Notes: generated by a model not told the origin, from the sequence alone. 44,136 bases of DNA from Streptomyces sp. CB02923 (GCF_001905005.1 NZ_LWKZ01000004.1:1-44136); one strand, 5' to 3'. Shown: positions 1 through 8,617, counted from the first letter of the stretch. Numbers and translations are program-made.

Positions 1-377
1 TTTCCGCTTTCCGTTTCCGGCTCCCTGCTGGAGCGGGGTGACCGTCCGGCTTTCGCTTTTCGGCCTTTCCGACTCTATCAGATCCGTTTTCCGTTCCGGG
101 CTTCCGGTGAAGGAAGCTGTCGGTTCGAATTTGAATCCGATTCCCCGTCGGAGGGGGTTTGTTCGCGCCTTCCGGCGTGATCACTACTTTAGCGGCTTTT
201 CCCGGTGACTCATAATCGAGTCGCAGTTCCGAATTCCGGCATGCCGAAATTGGTCCCGTTCGGGAGTCATGCAGTGGTGATGGTGCCGCCGGTGTGGCGT
301 GAGGGGCTGTCGCGGTGCCTGTCGGCTCCGTGGCAACTCGGAGAACACTACACGAGGGGTTGGGGCGCTTCAAACCC
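1..377. other. Upstream region without a recognisable gene
   Basis: No convincing coding sequence is seen here. The first 180 bases are pyrimidine-rich with many TTTCCG motifs and are less GC-rich than the rest of the window. A near-perfect palindrome lies at 232-251 (core GGCATGCC flanked by AATTCC and GAAATT) and could be an operator, but nothing ties it to a regulator. The stretch probably holds the 3' flank of a gene to the left plus upstream control sequence for the trpS leader. Confidence 0.5.
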
Positions 378-406
378 GTGTCAGGAGGCGGATCCGGGCG
401 TACGGT
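378..406 (+). promoter_or_regulatory. Putative promoter of the trpS leader transcript
   Basis: A TANNNT-type -10 hexamer, TACGGT, lies at 401-406. A 4/6 match to TTGACA (GTGTCA, 378-383) lies 17 nt upstream. The -10 ends 7 nt before the ATG of the leader peptide at 414, so transcription would start at about the A of the ATG and the leader would be translated without a 5' UTR. This is inferred from spacing alone. Confidence 0.45.
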
Positions 407-413
407 GGGCCTC

Positions 414-455
414 ATGACAACGCGTGCACTCGTACAGCAGTGGTGGCCCGCCTGA
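414..455 (+). CDS. Tryptophan-codon leader peptide of trpS attenuator
   Basis: This 13-residue open frame (MTTRALVQQWWPA) has two adjacent Trp codons at 441-446 and stops at 453-455, just before a strong terminator hairpin. That is the classic layout of ribosome-mediated attenuation: stalling at the UGG codons when charged tRNA-Trp is short should let an antiterminator form. The auxiliary TrpRS gene of S. coelicolor is known to be controlled this way. An in-frame GTG at 405 could add three residues, but the promoter spacing favours ATG 414. Confidence 0.82.
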   Translation: MTTRALVQQWWPA

Positions 456-511
456 CGGCGGCCGCCCCCCAGTGCATGCAGACAACGGCCGCCGCCCTCG
501 GCGGCCGTTTT
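456..511 (+). terminator. trpS attenuator (terminator/antiterminator)
   Basis: A perfect 11-bp stem (484-494 with 499-509, loop CCCT) is followed by a T run at 508-511, making an intrinsic terminator. The segment at 457-465 (CGGCGGCCG) is exactly complementary to 486-494, the left arm of the terminator, so it can form the competing antiterminator when the ribosome stalls on the Trp codons 10-15 nt upstream. Confidence 0.85.
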
Positions 512-579
512 GCGTATCTCCTCGCAGCCGGCCGGTGGGCGCGGCGGTCCCGGGACCAGCAGTTCGGGAGACGAGAGAG

Positions 580-1578
580 ATGACGCGGATCTTCAGTGGT
601 GTGAAGCCGACGGGGCACCTGACCCTGGGGAACTACCTGGGGGCCCTGCGCGGCTGGGCAGACGTGGACCAGCACCGCGCGGAATCGCTGTTCTGCGTCG
701 TGGACCTGCACGCCCTGACCGTGGACCACGATCCGGCGCGGGTGCACAGGCTCAGTCGGCAGGCGGCCACGCTGCTGCTGGCCGTGGGGCTCGATCCGGA
801 GCGCTGCGCGCTGTTCGTACAGAGCCATGTCGACGAGCACACGCGGCTGGCCTATCTGATGGAGTGCACGGCCACCGACGGTGAGATGCGGCGCATGATC
901 CAGTACAAGGAGAAGGCGGAGCGCGAGCGGGCTCGCGGCAGGAGCGTACGGCTGTCGCTGCTGACGTACCCGGCGCTGATGGCCGCCGACATCCTCGCGT
1001 ACGGCGCCGACGAGGTGCCGGTGGGTGAGGACCAGCAACAGCACGTGGAACTGACACGGGACCTGGCCGTGCGGTTCAACCAGCGGTACGGGCAGACGTT
1101 CGTCGTCCCCAGAACGACGCAGCCGAAGGTGGCCGCGCGCGTCATGGACCTCCAGGAACCGACGTCGAAGATGGGGAAGTCGCACGCCCGTACCGCGGGG
1201 ATCGTCTATCTGCTGGACGAGGCGGAGGTGGTGCGGAAGAAGGTGATGCGGGCCGTGACGGACGCCGGGCCGGACGTCGTGTACGACCGGGCCGAGCGGC
1301 CGGGGGTGGCCAACCTGCTGGACATTCTGGCGGCGTGCGGTGCGGGCGATCCGGCGGAGCTGGCGGGCGGCTACGACTCGTACGGCGCGCTCAAGAAGGA
1401 CACGGCGGAGGCGGTGGTGGAGCTGCTGCGGCCGGTGCGGGAGCGGCACGCGGAGCTGGTCACGGACCCCGGATACGTGGACTCCGTCCTGCGGGCCGGG
1501 GCCGAGCGGGCCCGCGCGATGGCGCGGCCGCGGGTCGACGCGGCGTACCGGGCGGTGGGGTTGATGCCGGCGGTGTGA
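580..1578 (+). CDS. trpS: Tryptophanyl-tRNA synthetase, auxiliary inducible type
   Basis: This 332-residue class I aminoacyl-tRNA synthetase charges tRNA-Trp. The HIGH-equivalent region is TGHLTLGN (residues 11-18) and the KMSKS loop is KMGKS (197-201). VPVGEDQQQH is also typical of TrpRS. The ATG at 580 has a GGGAG site 9 nt upstream, and homology begins exactly at MTRIFSG. Residue 9 is Lys where the Bacillus stearothermophilus enzyme has Gln9; from memory this position was linked to indolmycin resistance of the second Streptomyces TrpRS. With the upstream attenuator, this marks the gene as the auxiliary, antibiotic-insensitive copy induced by Trp-tRNA shortage. A housekeeping trpS is expected elsewhere in the genome. 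Confidence 0.93.
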   Translation: MTRIFSGVKPTGHLTLGNYLGALRGWADVDQHRAESLFCVVDLHALTVDHDPARVHRLSRQAATLLLAVGLDPERCALFVQSHVDEHTRLAYLMECTATDGEMRRMIQYKEKAERERARGRSVRLSLLTYPALMAADILAYGADEVPVGEDQQQHVELTRDLAVRFNQRYGQTFVVPRTTQPKVAARVMDLQEPTSKMGKSHARTAGIVYLLDEAEVVRKKVMRAVTDAGPDVVYDRAERPGVANLLDILAACGAGDPAELAGGYDSYGALKKDTAEAVVELLRPVRERHAELVTDPGYVDSVLRAGAERARAMARPRVDAAYRAVGLMPAV

Positions 1579-1772
1579 ACCGTGGGTGAGCCGAGTGGCT
1601 CGGCTGGGTTGAGTGGGCTAAGCGGCTCGGGTGGGTCGAGTGGCTCCGGTGGTGGCCGGGCCGGGTGGGCTCCGGGTGGCGTGGCCACCGGCGCGCGGGA
1701 TGAGCGCGGCGGTGGCCACGGCCGGGGTCGTGGGGCAGGACGCGTCGGCCGGAGCGCGTCGGCCGGGGTGGG
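1579..1772. repeat. Low-complexity G-rich intergenic repeats
   Basis: Between the convergent trpS and proC genes lies a G-rich stretch with degenerate copies of GAGTGGCTCGG and GGGTGGGT-like words (about 1586-1660). No gene and no clear U-tailed terminator is seen. It looks like a decayed short tandem repeat. Confidence 0.4.
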
Positions 1773-2582
1773 TCAGCCGTTGCCGGAGGCGAGTTCGCGG
1801 CTGCGGTCGCGGGCCGCTTCGAGGGCGGCGATCAGGGCGGCCCGTACGCCGTGGTTCTCCAGCTCGCGGATGGCGTTGATGGTGGTGCCGGCGGGCGAGG
1901 TCACGTTCTCGCGGAGGGTGACCGGGTGCTCGCCGCTGTCGCGGAGCATGGTCGCCGCGCCGATCGCGGCCTGCACGATCAGGTCATGGGCCTTGTCGCG
2001 CGGCAGGCCGAGCAGGATGCCGGCGTCGGTCATCGCCTCGACGAGGAAGTAGAAGTACGCCGGGCCGGAGCCGGAAAGGGCGGTCGCGGCGTCCTGCTGG
2101 GACTCCGGGGCACGCATCGTCTTGCCGACGGTGGCGAAGATTTCCTCGGCGCGAGTGAGGTGGGCGGCGGAGGCGTGGGTGCCGGCCGAGATGACGGACA
2201 TCGCCTCGTCGACGAGGGCGGGGGTGTTCGTCATGACCCGTACGACGGGGGTGGGCGCCGGGAGCCGCTCCTCGAAGAAAGCGGTGGGGATGCCGGCCGC
2301 GCCGCTGATGACCAGGCGGTCGGCGGGAGTGTGCGGGGCCAGCTCCGTGAGGAGGGTGCCCATGTCCTGCGGCTTGACGGTGAGGATCAGCGTGTCCGCG
2401 GACTTGGCGGCCTCCGGGTTGGTGACCGGGGTGACGCCGTAGCGGGTGCGGAGCTGTTCCGCGCGTTCGGGGCGGCGGGTGGTGACCATGAGGTCGCTGG
2501 GAGCCCAGCCGCCCCGGATCATGCCGCTGAGGAGGGCCTCGCCGATTTTTCCGGTGCCGAGTACGGCGACCTTTTGGGTCAT
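1773..2582 (-). CDS. proC: Pyrroline-5-carboxylate reductase
   Basis: This 269-residue cytoplasmic enzyme catalyses the last step of proline synthesis, NAD(P)H reduction of pyrroline-5-carboxylate. The Rossmann fold opens with VAVLGTGKIGEALLSGM, and the C-terminal family signature runs from ALSGSGPAYFY to TSPAGTTINAIRELE. The start is placed at ATG 2582 (MTQKVAVLG) behind GAGGTG; the frame stays open for 28 more codons upstream but that peptide is Pro/Gln-rich and not typical. The gene converges on trpS and is followed upstream by the ABC exporter in the same orientation. Confidence 0.95.
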   Translation of the reverse strand: MTQKVAVLGTGKIGEALLSGMIRGGWAPSDLMVTTRRPERAEQLRTRYGVTPVTNPEAAKSADTLILTVKPQDMGTLLTELAPHTPADRLVISGAAGIPTAFFEERLPAPTPVVRVMTNTPALVDEAMSVISAGTHASAAHLTRAEEIFATVGKTMRAPESQQDAATALSGSGPAYFYFLVEAMTDAGILLGLPRDKAHDLIVQAAIGAATMLRDSGEHPVTLRENVTSPAGTTINAIRELENHGVRAALIAALEAARDRSRELASGNG

Positions 2583-2753
2583 GTTGCGGTTCACCTCGCC
2601 GGTGGGGCTGCGTGGATACGGGGTGGCCTGGGCGGCCGGTGTACGGGGGTTCTGCTGCGCGGCCATCCTCGCATCGTGGTGCCTCGGCGGGCGGGGGCGT
2701 TCACGTTGTGGGCGAGGGGGGTGGCCGGGGTCGGGCTTGGGGCTTGGGGTGGG

Positions 2754-3569
2754 TCAAGGGGTGCGACGGCGGAGGGTGGTGGTGCTGAGGGCGAGGACCA
2801 GGAGGGTGCTGAGGGTGACGACGAGGGCGCCGCGGAGGAAGGCGGCTGTGGGGGTGGGCTGGGTGAGGACTTCGGTCATGGCGTCGACCGCGTAGGACAT
2901 CGGAAGGACGTCGGAGAGCGCCTTGAGGGCCGGCTGCATCGTGTCGCGCGGGGCGAAGAGGCCGCACAGGAGGAGCTGCGGCATCAGGACGGCGGGCATG
3001 AACTGCACGGCCTGGAACTCGGACGAGGCGAAGGCCGAGACGAAGAGGCCGAGGGCGGTGCCGAGGAGTGCGTCCAGGACGGCGACCAGGAGGAGCAGCC
3101 AGGGGGAGCCCGTGATGTCCAGGTCCAGCAGCCAGACGGACAGGGCGGTGGCGAGGGCGGACTGGACGATGGCGAGGGCGCCGAAGGCCAGGGCGTAGCC
3201 GCCGAGGAGGTCGGCCTTGGAGAGGGGCATGGCGAGGAGGCGTTCGAGGGTGCCGGAGGTGCGTTCGCGGAGGGTGGCGATGGAGGTCACCAGGAACATG
3301 GTGATCATCGGGAAGACGCCGAGGAGCGAAGCGCCGACGCTGTCGAACGTCCGGGGGTGCGCGTCGAAGACGTACCGGAGCAGGGCGATCATCACGCACG
3401 GGACGAGCAGCATCAGAGCGATGGTGCGCGGGTCGTGGCGGAGTTGGCGCAGCACCCGGGCGGCGGTGGCCAGGACGCGGGCCCCGGAGACGGGGAGGGA
3501 GGAGGGAGAGGAGGGGGAAGGGGAAGAAGGGGAAGAAGAGGAGGGGAGCGGGGGTGATGGCCGGGTCAT
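2754..3569 (-). CDS. ABC-2 type transporter permease
   Basis: This 271-residue inner-membrane protein has six predicted membrane segments and the ABC-2 pattern SGTLERLLAMPLSKADLLGGY in its middle third. It begins with a cytoplasmic Ser/Pro run (about residues 4-27). Its ATG overlaps the stop codon of the upstream ATPase gene (ATGA at 3566-3569), so the two are translationally coupled and form one exporter. Substrate cannot be told; DrrB-like lipid or drug export is the usual role of the family. Confidence 0.88.
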   Translation of the reverse strand: MTRPSPPLPSSSSPSSPSPSSPSSLPVSGARVLATAARVLRQLRHDPRTIALMLLVPCVMIALLRYVFDAHPRTFDSVGASLLGVFPMITMFLVTSIATLRERTSGTLERLLAMPLSKADLLGGYALAFGALAIVQSALATALSVWLLDLDITGSPWLLLLVAVLDALLGTALGLFVSAFASSEFQAVQFMPAVLMPQLLLCGLFAPRDTMQPALKALSDVLPMSYAVDAMTEVLTQPTPTAAFLRGALVVTLSTLLVLALSTTTLRRRTP

Positions 3570-4480
3570 GGGGTGGGCTCCGGGGGGTGCGGGGCCGGGG
3601 CGGCGGGGGCGGGTTCGGCGGCTGCGGCTTCCGCGCCTGCGCCTGCGGCTGCTTCCGCGGTTGCGGCTTCGGCGGCTTCGGCTTCGTCGACCAGGTGGAG
3701 GAAGGCCTCTTCGACGGTGTCGGTACGGGTGCGGGCCCGCAGCGCGTCGGGGGTGTCCTCGGCGAGGATGCGGCCCTCACGCATCAGGAGCAGCCGGTGG
3801 CAGCGCTCGGCCTCGTCCATGACGTGGGAGGAGACGAGGAGCGTGGCGCCGCGGTCGGCGGCGAGGCGGTGGAAGAGGTCCCACAGGTCGCGGCGCAGCA
3901 CGGGGTCCAGGCCGACGGTCGGTTCGTCGAGGACGAGGAGTTCCGGGGTGCCGAGGAGGGCTACGGCGAGGGAGACGCGGCTGCGCTGGCCACCGGAGAG
4001 GCGGCCCGCGAGGGCGTCGGCGTGCGAGGTGAGGCCGACGTCCTCGATGGTGCGGCGCACGCTCTCCCGTCGTTCGGTCCGGGCGGCGCGGCCGGGGCGC
4101 AGGACCGCGGCGAAGTAGTCGAGGTTCTGGCGGACGGTGAGGTCGTCGTAGACCGCGGGCGCCTGGGTGACGTAGCCGATGCGGGGGCGGAGGGCGGGGT
4201 GGCCGGCGGGCCGGCCGAGGACGTCGAGGGTGCCGGACACCTTGTCCTGGGTGCCGACGACGGCGCGCATCAGGGTGGATTTGCCGCAGCCGGACGGGCC
4301 GAGGAGGCCGGTGATCCGGCCGGGCGGGACGTCGAAGGCGAGGTCGTCCAGGACGGTGCGGTGGCCGCGTACGACCGTGAGGGCGCGGGCCCGGACGGCG
4401 GGGGTCCCGGCGGCGGTGTCCGCGGGGTCGGTGTCCGCGGGGTCGGCCGGAGTGGCGGGAGCACGGCCGTAATTCACCAT
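3566..4480 (-). CDS. ABC transporter ATP-binding protein
   Basis: This 304-residue ATPase energises the adjacent ABC-2 permease. Visible motifs are Walker A GPSGCGKST, Q-loop YVTQAPAVYDDLTV, signature LSGGQRSRVSLA, Walker B LLVLDEP and switch His in LLVSSHVMDE. The start at ATG 4480 (MVNYG) lies before the ABC core by a 30-residue Asp/Ala/Pro-rich leader. The C-terminus is an unusual Ala/Glu-rich tail of about 40 residues. No ribosome-binding site is seen, and a promoter hexamer sits 6 nt upstream, pointing to a leaderless mRNA. Confidence 0.9.
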   Translation of the reverse strand: MVNYGRAPATPADPADTDPADTAAGTPAVRARALTVVRGHRTVLDDLAFDVPPGRITGLLGPSGCGKSTLMRAVVGTQDKVSGTLDVLGRPAGHPALRPRIGYVTQAPAVYDDLTVRQNLDYFAAVLRPGRAARTERRESVRRTIEDVGLTSHADALAGRLSGGQRSRVSLAVALLGTPELLVLDEPTVGLDPVLRRDLWDLFHRLAADRGATLLVSSHVMDEAERCHRLLLMREGRILAEDTPDALRARTRTDTVEEAFLHLVDEAEAAEAATAEAAAGAGAEAAAAEPAPAAPAPHPPEPTP

Positions 4481-4486
4481 GTGTTG

Positions 4487-4515
4487 AATATTGCGCGCGC
4501 GGCTCGGCGCGTCAA
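4487..4515 (-). promoter_or_regulatory. Promoter of the ABC exporter operon
   Basis: On the minus strand TTGACG (4515-4510) and AATATT (4492-4487) are separated by exactly 17 nt, and the -10 ends 6 nt before the ATG at 4480. The predicted transcription start coincides with the start codon, giving a leaderless transcript. Confidence 0.6.
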
Positions 4516-4627
4516 GGGGCGGGGCGCACGACGGCGGCCACCGGAGTGCGCGGATTCGACCGCTCCTGTTCGATAACTCAGCGTTTACATGACGGTTACA
4601 CAGAGACTCGCGCAAAGTCATGCCGCT

Positions 4628-4654
4628 TTGGACACACTGAAGTTGAGTGTCCAA
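4628..4654. promoter_or_regulatory. Inverted repeat, possible operator
   Basis: TTGGACAC (4628-4635) and GTGTCCAA (4647-4654) form a perfect 8-bp inverted repeat with an 11-nt centre, just upstream of the ribosome-binding site of the next gene and within the divergent region of the ABC exporter. It may be a repressor site for either gene or an mRNA hairpin. The bound factor is unknown. Confidence 0.4.
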
Positions 4655-4679
4655 CCAGCCGGAGGAGGGGGCCGACGCC

Positions 4680-5045
4680 ATGCACCGCGTGCTGCTGTTC
4701 CTCGTGGCAGCGCTGCTGGCGTTCCCGGCCGGTGCCGAGGGTGCGTACGCGCGGGCGGCCGGGGGCAGGGCCGGGACGCAGACCGTCGGCGCCGCCGCGG
4801 CCTACGCGTACGAGGACGGCGGGCCGGCGGACCCGGCGGCCGAGCGCTGCCCGACCGGCCGTACCCCGCGCTCCGCGACCGGCGTACCGGCTTCTCACCC
4901 CGGCGACCAGACCAGGTGCGCGAGCGATCCCACCGTCCCGCCGGCCACCGGGCCGGCCCCGACGGCCCCGGTCACCGGGCGCCGCGCCGTACCCCTGACG
5001 CGTTCGGGCCAGCTTCCGATCAGCCATCGGGTCTTCCGCTGCTGA
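4680..5045 (+). CDS. Small secreted protein, unknown function
   Basis: This 121-residue protein starts at ATG 4680 behind a strong GGAGGAGGGGG site at 4662-4672. Residues 1-20 (MHRVLLFLVAALLAFPAGAE) look like a Sec signal peptide. The mature part is Ala/Gly/Pro-rich with three Cys residues and no domain I recognise. An alternative ATG at 4647 would add 11 residues but lacks a Shine-Dalgarno site. The stop codon lies inside a 20-bp direct repeat. Confidence 0.6.
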   Translation: MHRVLLFLVAALLAFPAGAEGAYARAAGGRAGTQTVGAAAAYAYEDGGPADPAAERCPTGRTPRSATGVPASHPGDQTRCASDPTVPPATGPAPTAPVTGRRAVPLTRSGQLPISHRVFRC

Positions 5046-5156
5046 CCGACGCGTGCCGTTGCTGACCGACGCCTGCCGTCAGCCGGTCCCCGGCGAACAA
5101 CCCGTCCCCGGCGAACAGCGCGGCCCCGGCACATAGCCCGCCCCCGGCGAAAGGTT
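5041..5156. repeat. Two adjacent tandem repeat sets at a stop codon
   Basis: Two 20-bp units (5041-5060 and 5061-5080, 18/20 identical) begin at the stop codon of the secreted-protein gene (TGA 5043-5045 is inside unit one). They are followed from about 5085 to 5156 by four degenerate 18-bp units built on CCCCGGCGAACA. No gene is seen in the 270 bases up to the SulP gene. Confidence 0.65.
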
Positions 5157-5316
5157 TCCCGGCGGCGCCCCGACCGGCGCCCACGGGCCACTCCCCCGTG
5201 CCCGCGCCGTACGCGGCGCACGGGCCGATTCCGGACATCCGCTCCCTTCCCTCCGCACGGCGCACGTCCGCGCCGCGCGGTCCACCGCGATGCGCTCATG
5301 CGCTGGAGGCAATTCC

Positions 5317-6975
5317 ATGCGGAAAACAACGGACATACGCGCCGACTTCACCGCTTCCCTCGTCGTCTTCCTGGTCGCCGTACCGCTGTGCGTCGGCGTG
5401 GCCGTCGCCTCCGGCGTCCCGGCCGAACTCGGTCTGGTCACCGGCATCGTCGGCGGCCTCCTGACCGGCTTCCTGCCCGGCAGCAGCCTCCAGGTCAGTG
5501 GGCCGGCCGCGGGCCTGACCGTCCTCGTGTACGAGGCGGTGCAGGAGTTCGGGCTGGGCGCGCTGGGCGCGCTCGTGCTGGCGGCCGGCGTGCTGCAGCT
5601 GACCATGGGCGCGCTGCGGCTGGGGCGCTGGTTCCGCGCCATCTCCGTGGCCGTGGTCCAGGGCATGCTGGCGGGCATCGGGCTCGTCCTGATCGCCGGG
5701 CAGCTGTACGCGCTCACCGACGCCAAGCCTCCGGGCACCGGGCTCGCCAACCTCGGCGGCCTGCCGGAACTGGCGTCCGACACGGTCTGGTCGGACCAGG
5801 CGCTGACCGCGACGGCGATCGGCGTCGGCACCATCGCCGTACTGGCACTGTGGCCCCGGTGGCGGCGCGCGGCCCGCGTCCTGCCCGCGCCGCTGGCGGC
5901 CGTGGCGCTGGCCACCGTCACCGTCGCCGCCCTCGGCCTGCCGGTGGCCCGGGTGGAGGTCGAGGGACTGCTGGCCGCCGTACAGCCGCCGGGCGGGGCG
6001 GACTTCGCCCGGCTGGCGGGGGTCGGCGCGGTCGGCACCGTGCTGGCTTTCACGCTGATCGCGTCGGCGGAGTCGCTGTTCAGCGCGGCGGCCGTGGACC
6101 GGCTGCACACCGGGCCGCGCACGGACTACGACAAGGAGCTGATGGCGCAGGGCGCGGGCAACGCGGTGTGCGGGCTGCTCGGCGCGCTGCCGATGACCGC
6201 GGTGATCGTGCGCAGCGCCGCGAACGTGCGGGCCGGTGCCCGTACGAAGCTGTCGCGGGTGCTGCACGGCGGGTGGCTGCTGCTGTTCGCGGCGGCGTTC
6301 CCGGCGGCGTTGGAGGTCGTGCCGCTGGCGGCGCTGGCGGGGGTGCTCGTGCACGCGGGCTTCAAGCTGGTGCCCGTACGGGACTTCGCGCCGCTGTGGC
6401 GTGAGCACCGGGGCGAGGCGGTGGTGCTCGCGGGTACGGCGGTGGCGATCGTGGTGACCAACATGTTCGAGGGTGTCGTCATCGGTCTGCTGATGGCGGT
6501 CGCGAAGTCCGCCTGGGAGACCTCGCACGCGCACCTGGAGGTGTCGGGGCTGGAGGACGGCGGGCCCGGGGCCGGGCCCGTCCGCGTACGCGCCCTGGGG
6601 AACGCCACCTTCCTGCGGCTGCCCAGGCTGCTCGACCAGTTGGAGGCGCTGCCGCACGACCGTGACGTGGTGCTGGACCTCTCCGGGCTGCGGCACCTCG
6701 ACCGGGCCTGCGCTGCGGCGCTGGGCAGCTGGGCGGAGCGGCGGCGGCCGGCCGGCGATCCGGACCCCGGCGGTGCCGGGTCCGGGTCCGGGCCGGGGCC
6801 TGGGCCGGGGGCCGGTCCGGGGCCGGGTGCGGGTACGGGTACGGGTGCGGGGAATGGTCCGGGGGCCGGTCCGAGGTCCGGTCCGGGGCCCGGTCCGAGG
6901 TCCGGAGCGTCGGAGCGGGCGGTTCCCGGCGCTGGTTCCGCCGCCACCACCCTCACCCCCAACATCCCGACATAA
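5317..6975 (+). CDS. SulP/SLC26-family anion transporter
   Basis: This 552-residue inner-membrane carrier has 10 or more predicted membrane segments. It opens with RADFTASLVVFLVAVPLCVG, the SulP family start, and carries the SLC26 core including SAESLFSAAAVDR. The substrate is sulfate, bicarbonate or another small anion. The ATG at 5317 has GGAGG 9 nt upstream. A degenerate STAS-like segment (about residues 425-485, VVLDLSGLRHLDRACAAALGSW) follows the membrane part. The last 70 residues are a Gly/Pro/Ala repeat tail coded by a low-complexity stretch at 6775-6910, so the STAS domain seems cut short and replaced. Confidence 0.9.
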   Translation: MRKTTDIRADFTASLVVFLVAVPLCVGVAVASGVPAELGLVTGIVGGLLTGFLPGSSLQVSGPAAGLTVLVYEAVQEFGLGALGALVLAAGVLQLTMGALRLGRWFRAISVAVVQGMLAGIGLVLIAGQLYALTDAKPPGTGLANLGGLPELASDTVWSDQALTATAIGVGTIAVLALWPRWRRAARVLPAPLAAVALATVTVAALGLPVARVEVEGLLAAVQPPGGADFARLAGVGAVGTVLAFTLIASAESLFSAAAVDRLHTGPRTDYDKELMAQGAGNAVCGLLGALPMTAVIVRSAANVRAGARTKLSRVLHGGWLLLFAAAFPAALEVVPLAALAGVLVHAGFKLVPVRDFAPLWREHRGEAVVLAGTAVAIVVTNMFEGVVIGLLMAVAKSAWETSHAHLEVSGLEDGGPGAGPVRVRALGNATFLRLPRLLDQLEALPHDRDVVLDLSGLRHLDRACAAALGSWAERRRPAGDPDPGGAGSGSGPGPGPGAGPGPGAGTGTGAGNGPGAGPRSGPGPGPRSGASERAVPGAGSAATTLTPNIPT

Positions 6976-7076
6976 AGGTCGATAAGCGCCGCTAAGCGGA
7001 AGGGGGCGGCGTTGCGGGCCAAAGGGCCGTAGGGTCGGGGAGCTTGATCCACCCGCCCTACGACCCGAGGAGCCCC

Positions 7077-8486
7077 GTGACCCGCCGGCCTCTCCGCTCC
7101 TGCGGTGCGACCGCCGCGCTCTCCGTCGCCCTGCTGCTGTCCTCCTGCACGAGCGCCACCCGGCTGGACGGCACGCAGGGCGCGGGCAGCGTGCACGACC
7201 CGCTCTTCCCCGCGCTCGGCAACGGCGGCTACCAGGTCGGGCACTACGGCCTCGATCTCGACTACGACGTACCCGGCGGCACACTGGACGCCACCGCCGA
7301 GATCAGCGCCACCGCGCAGGCCGACCTCGCCTCCTTCCAGCTGGACCTCCAGGGGATGAAGGTGCACGGCGTACGGGTGGACGGCGCGGCCGCCGAGTTC
7401 TCCCGCAAGGGCCACAAGCTGACGGTCCGCCCGCGGGAGACCGTGAAGAAGGGCGCCACGTTCCGTACGACGGTCGAGTACGACGGCCGGCCCGAGGAGA
7501 TGACGGACGAGGACGGGGCGACCGAGGGCTGGGTCCGTACGGAGGACGGGGCGTTCGTCGCGGGCCAGCCGGCCGGGTCCATGACGTGGTTTCCCGGCAA
7601 CAACCACCCCGGCGACAAGGCCGCGTACGACTTCAAGATCACCGTGCCGGACGGGTACACCGCCGTCGCCAACGGCGAGCTGCGCAGCAGGAAGAGCGAC
7701 CAGGGCCGGACCACCTTCGCGTGGCACAACGCCGAGCCGATGGCCTCCTACCTCGCCACCGCGACCATCGGGAAGTTCACCGTCGCGGAGTCGCGGACGA
7801 AGAGCGGACTGCCCGTCTACACGGCCGTGGACCCGGCGGAGGCCAAGGAGAGCGCGGGGCCGCTGGGCCGGCTGGACGAGATCCTGGACTGGTCGGTGAA
7901 ACGGTTCGGCCCGTATCCGTTCACCTCCGCCGGAGCCATCGTCGACCACACGCCCGAGCGGGTCGACTGGGGCGCGCTGGAGACGCAGACCAAACCGCTC
8001 TACGCCGGGGCCCCCGACGAGGGCACCGTCGTGCACGAGACCGCGCACCAGTGGTTCGGCGACTCCGTGACGCCGAAGACGTGGAAGGACATCTGGCTCA
8101 ACGAGGGGTTCGCGCAGTACGCGGAGTGGCTGTGGGAGGAGGACAAGGGCGGCCGTACGGCGCAGCAGCAGTTCGACGAGCTGTACGGGACCGACGAGGA
8201 CGACGAGGACATCTGGGGCTTCCCGCCCGGCGACCCGGGCACGGCGGAGAACGTGACCGGCAACCCCGTCTACAAGCGCGGCGGCATGGTCCTCCAGCAG
8301 CTCCGGAAGGCCGTCGGCGACAAGGTCTTCTTCGCGATCCTCAAGGACTGGCCGGCCGAGCACCGCCACGGCAGCGCCGACTCCCAGCAGTTCATCGACT
8401 TCTGCCAGGACCGTACGGACGTCGACCTGACGGACCTCTTCGACGACTGGCTGTACGGGGACGGGAAGCCGGACTGGGAGTACTGA
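7077..8486 (+). CDS. M1-family metallopeptidase lipoprotein
   Basis: This 469-residue zinc aminopeptidase-like protein carries HETAHQWFGD and the downstream NEGFAQYAE (HExxH-x18-E), with a GALET variant of the usual GAMEN substrate loop. The lipobox LLSSC (Cys24) predicts an acylated protein on the outer face of the membrane. The GTG at 7077 follows GAGGAG by 4 nt. A TTG at 7044 is open but has no ribosome-binding site. It is shorter than full M1 aminopeptidases (about 850 residues) and lacks their C-terminal helical domain, as in the compact Streptomyces secreted group. A TAGGGT hexamer at 7030-7035 may be its -10 box. Confidence 0.92.
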   Translation: MTRRPLRSCGATAALSVALLLSSCTSATRLDGTQGAGSVHDPLFPALGNGGYQVGHYGLDLDYDVPGGTLDATAEISATAQADLASFQLDLQGMKVHGVRVDGAAAEFSRKGHKLTVRPRETVKKGATFRTTVEYDGRPEEMTDEDGATEGWVRTEDGAFVAGQPAGSMTWFPGNNHPGDKAAYDFKITVPDGYTAVANGELRSRKSDQGRTTFAWHNAEPMASYLATATIGKFTVAESRTKSGLPVYTAVDPAEAKESAGPLGRLDEILDWSVKRFGPYPFTSAGAIVDHTPERVDWGALETQTKPLYAGAPDEGTVVHETAHQWFGDSVTPKTWKDIWLNEGFAQYAEWLWEEDKGGRTAQQQFDELYGTDEDDEDIWGFPPGDPGTAENVTGNPVYKRGGMVLQQLRKAVGDKVFFAILKDWPAEHRHGSADSQQFIDFCQDRTDVDLTDLFDDWLYGDGKPDWEY

Positions 8487-8559
8487 GGAAGCGGGCGCGC
8501 TGGAAGGGCCGGAGGATGCACTCGCCGCACAGATGCCCTGACTCTCCCGATACTCCGGT

Positions 8560-8617
8560 TTTCGCGGAAGCGAGTAAAAGTGCGGGTGCGGCAGGGTAAA
8601 CGGGCAGGTGAGTTCCT
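8560..8617 (+). promoter_or_regulatory. Putative CRISPR leader
   Basis: The bases just left of the first repeat are relatively A-rich for this genome (GCGAGTAAAAGTG, GGGTAAACGGG) and lie on the side opposite the degenerate terminal repeat, as expected for a leader. Orientation also agrees with aligning the repeat to the E. coli type I-E repeat. Confidence 0.5.
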
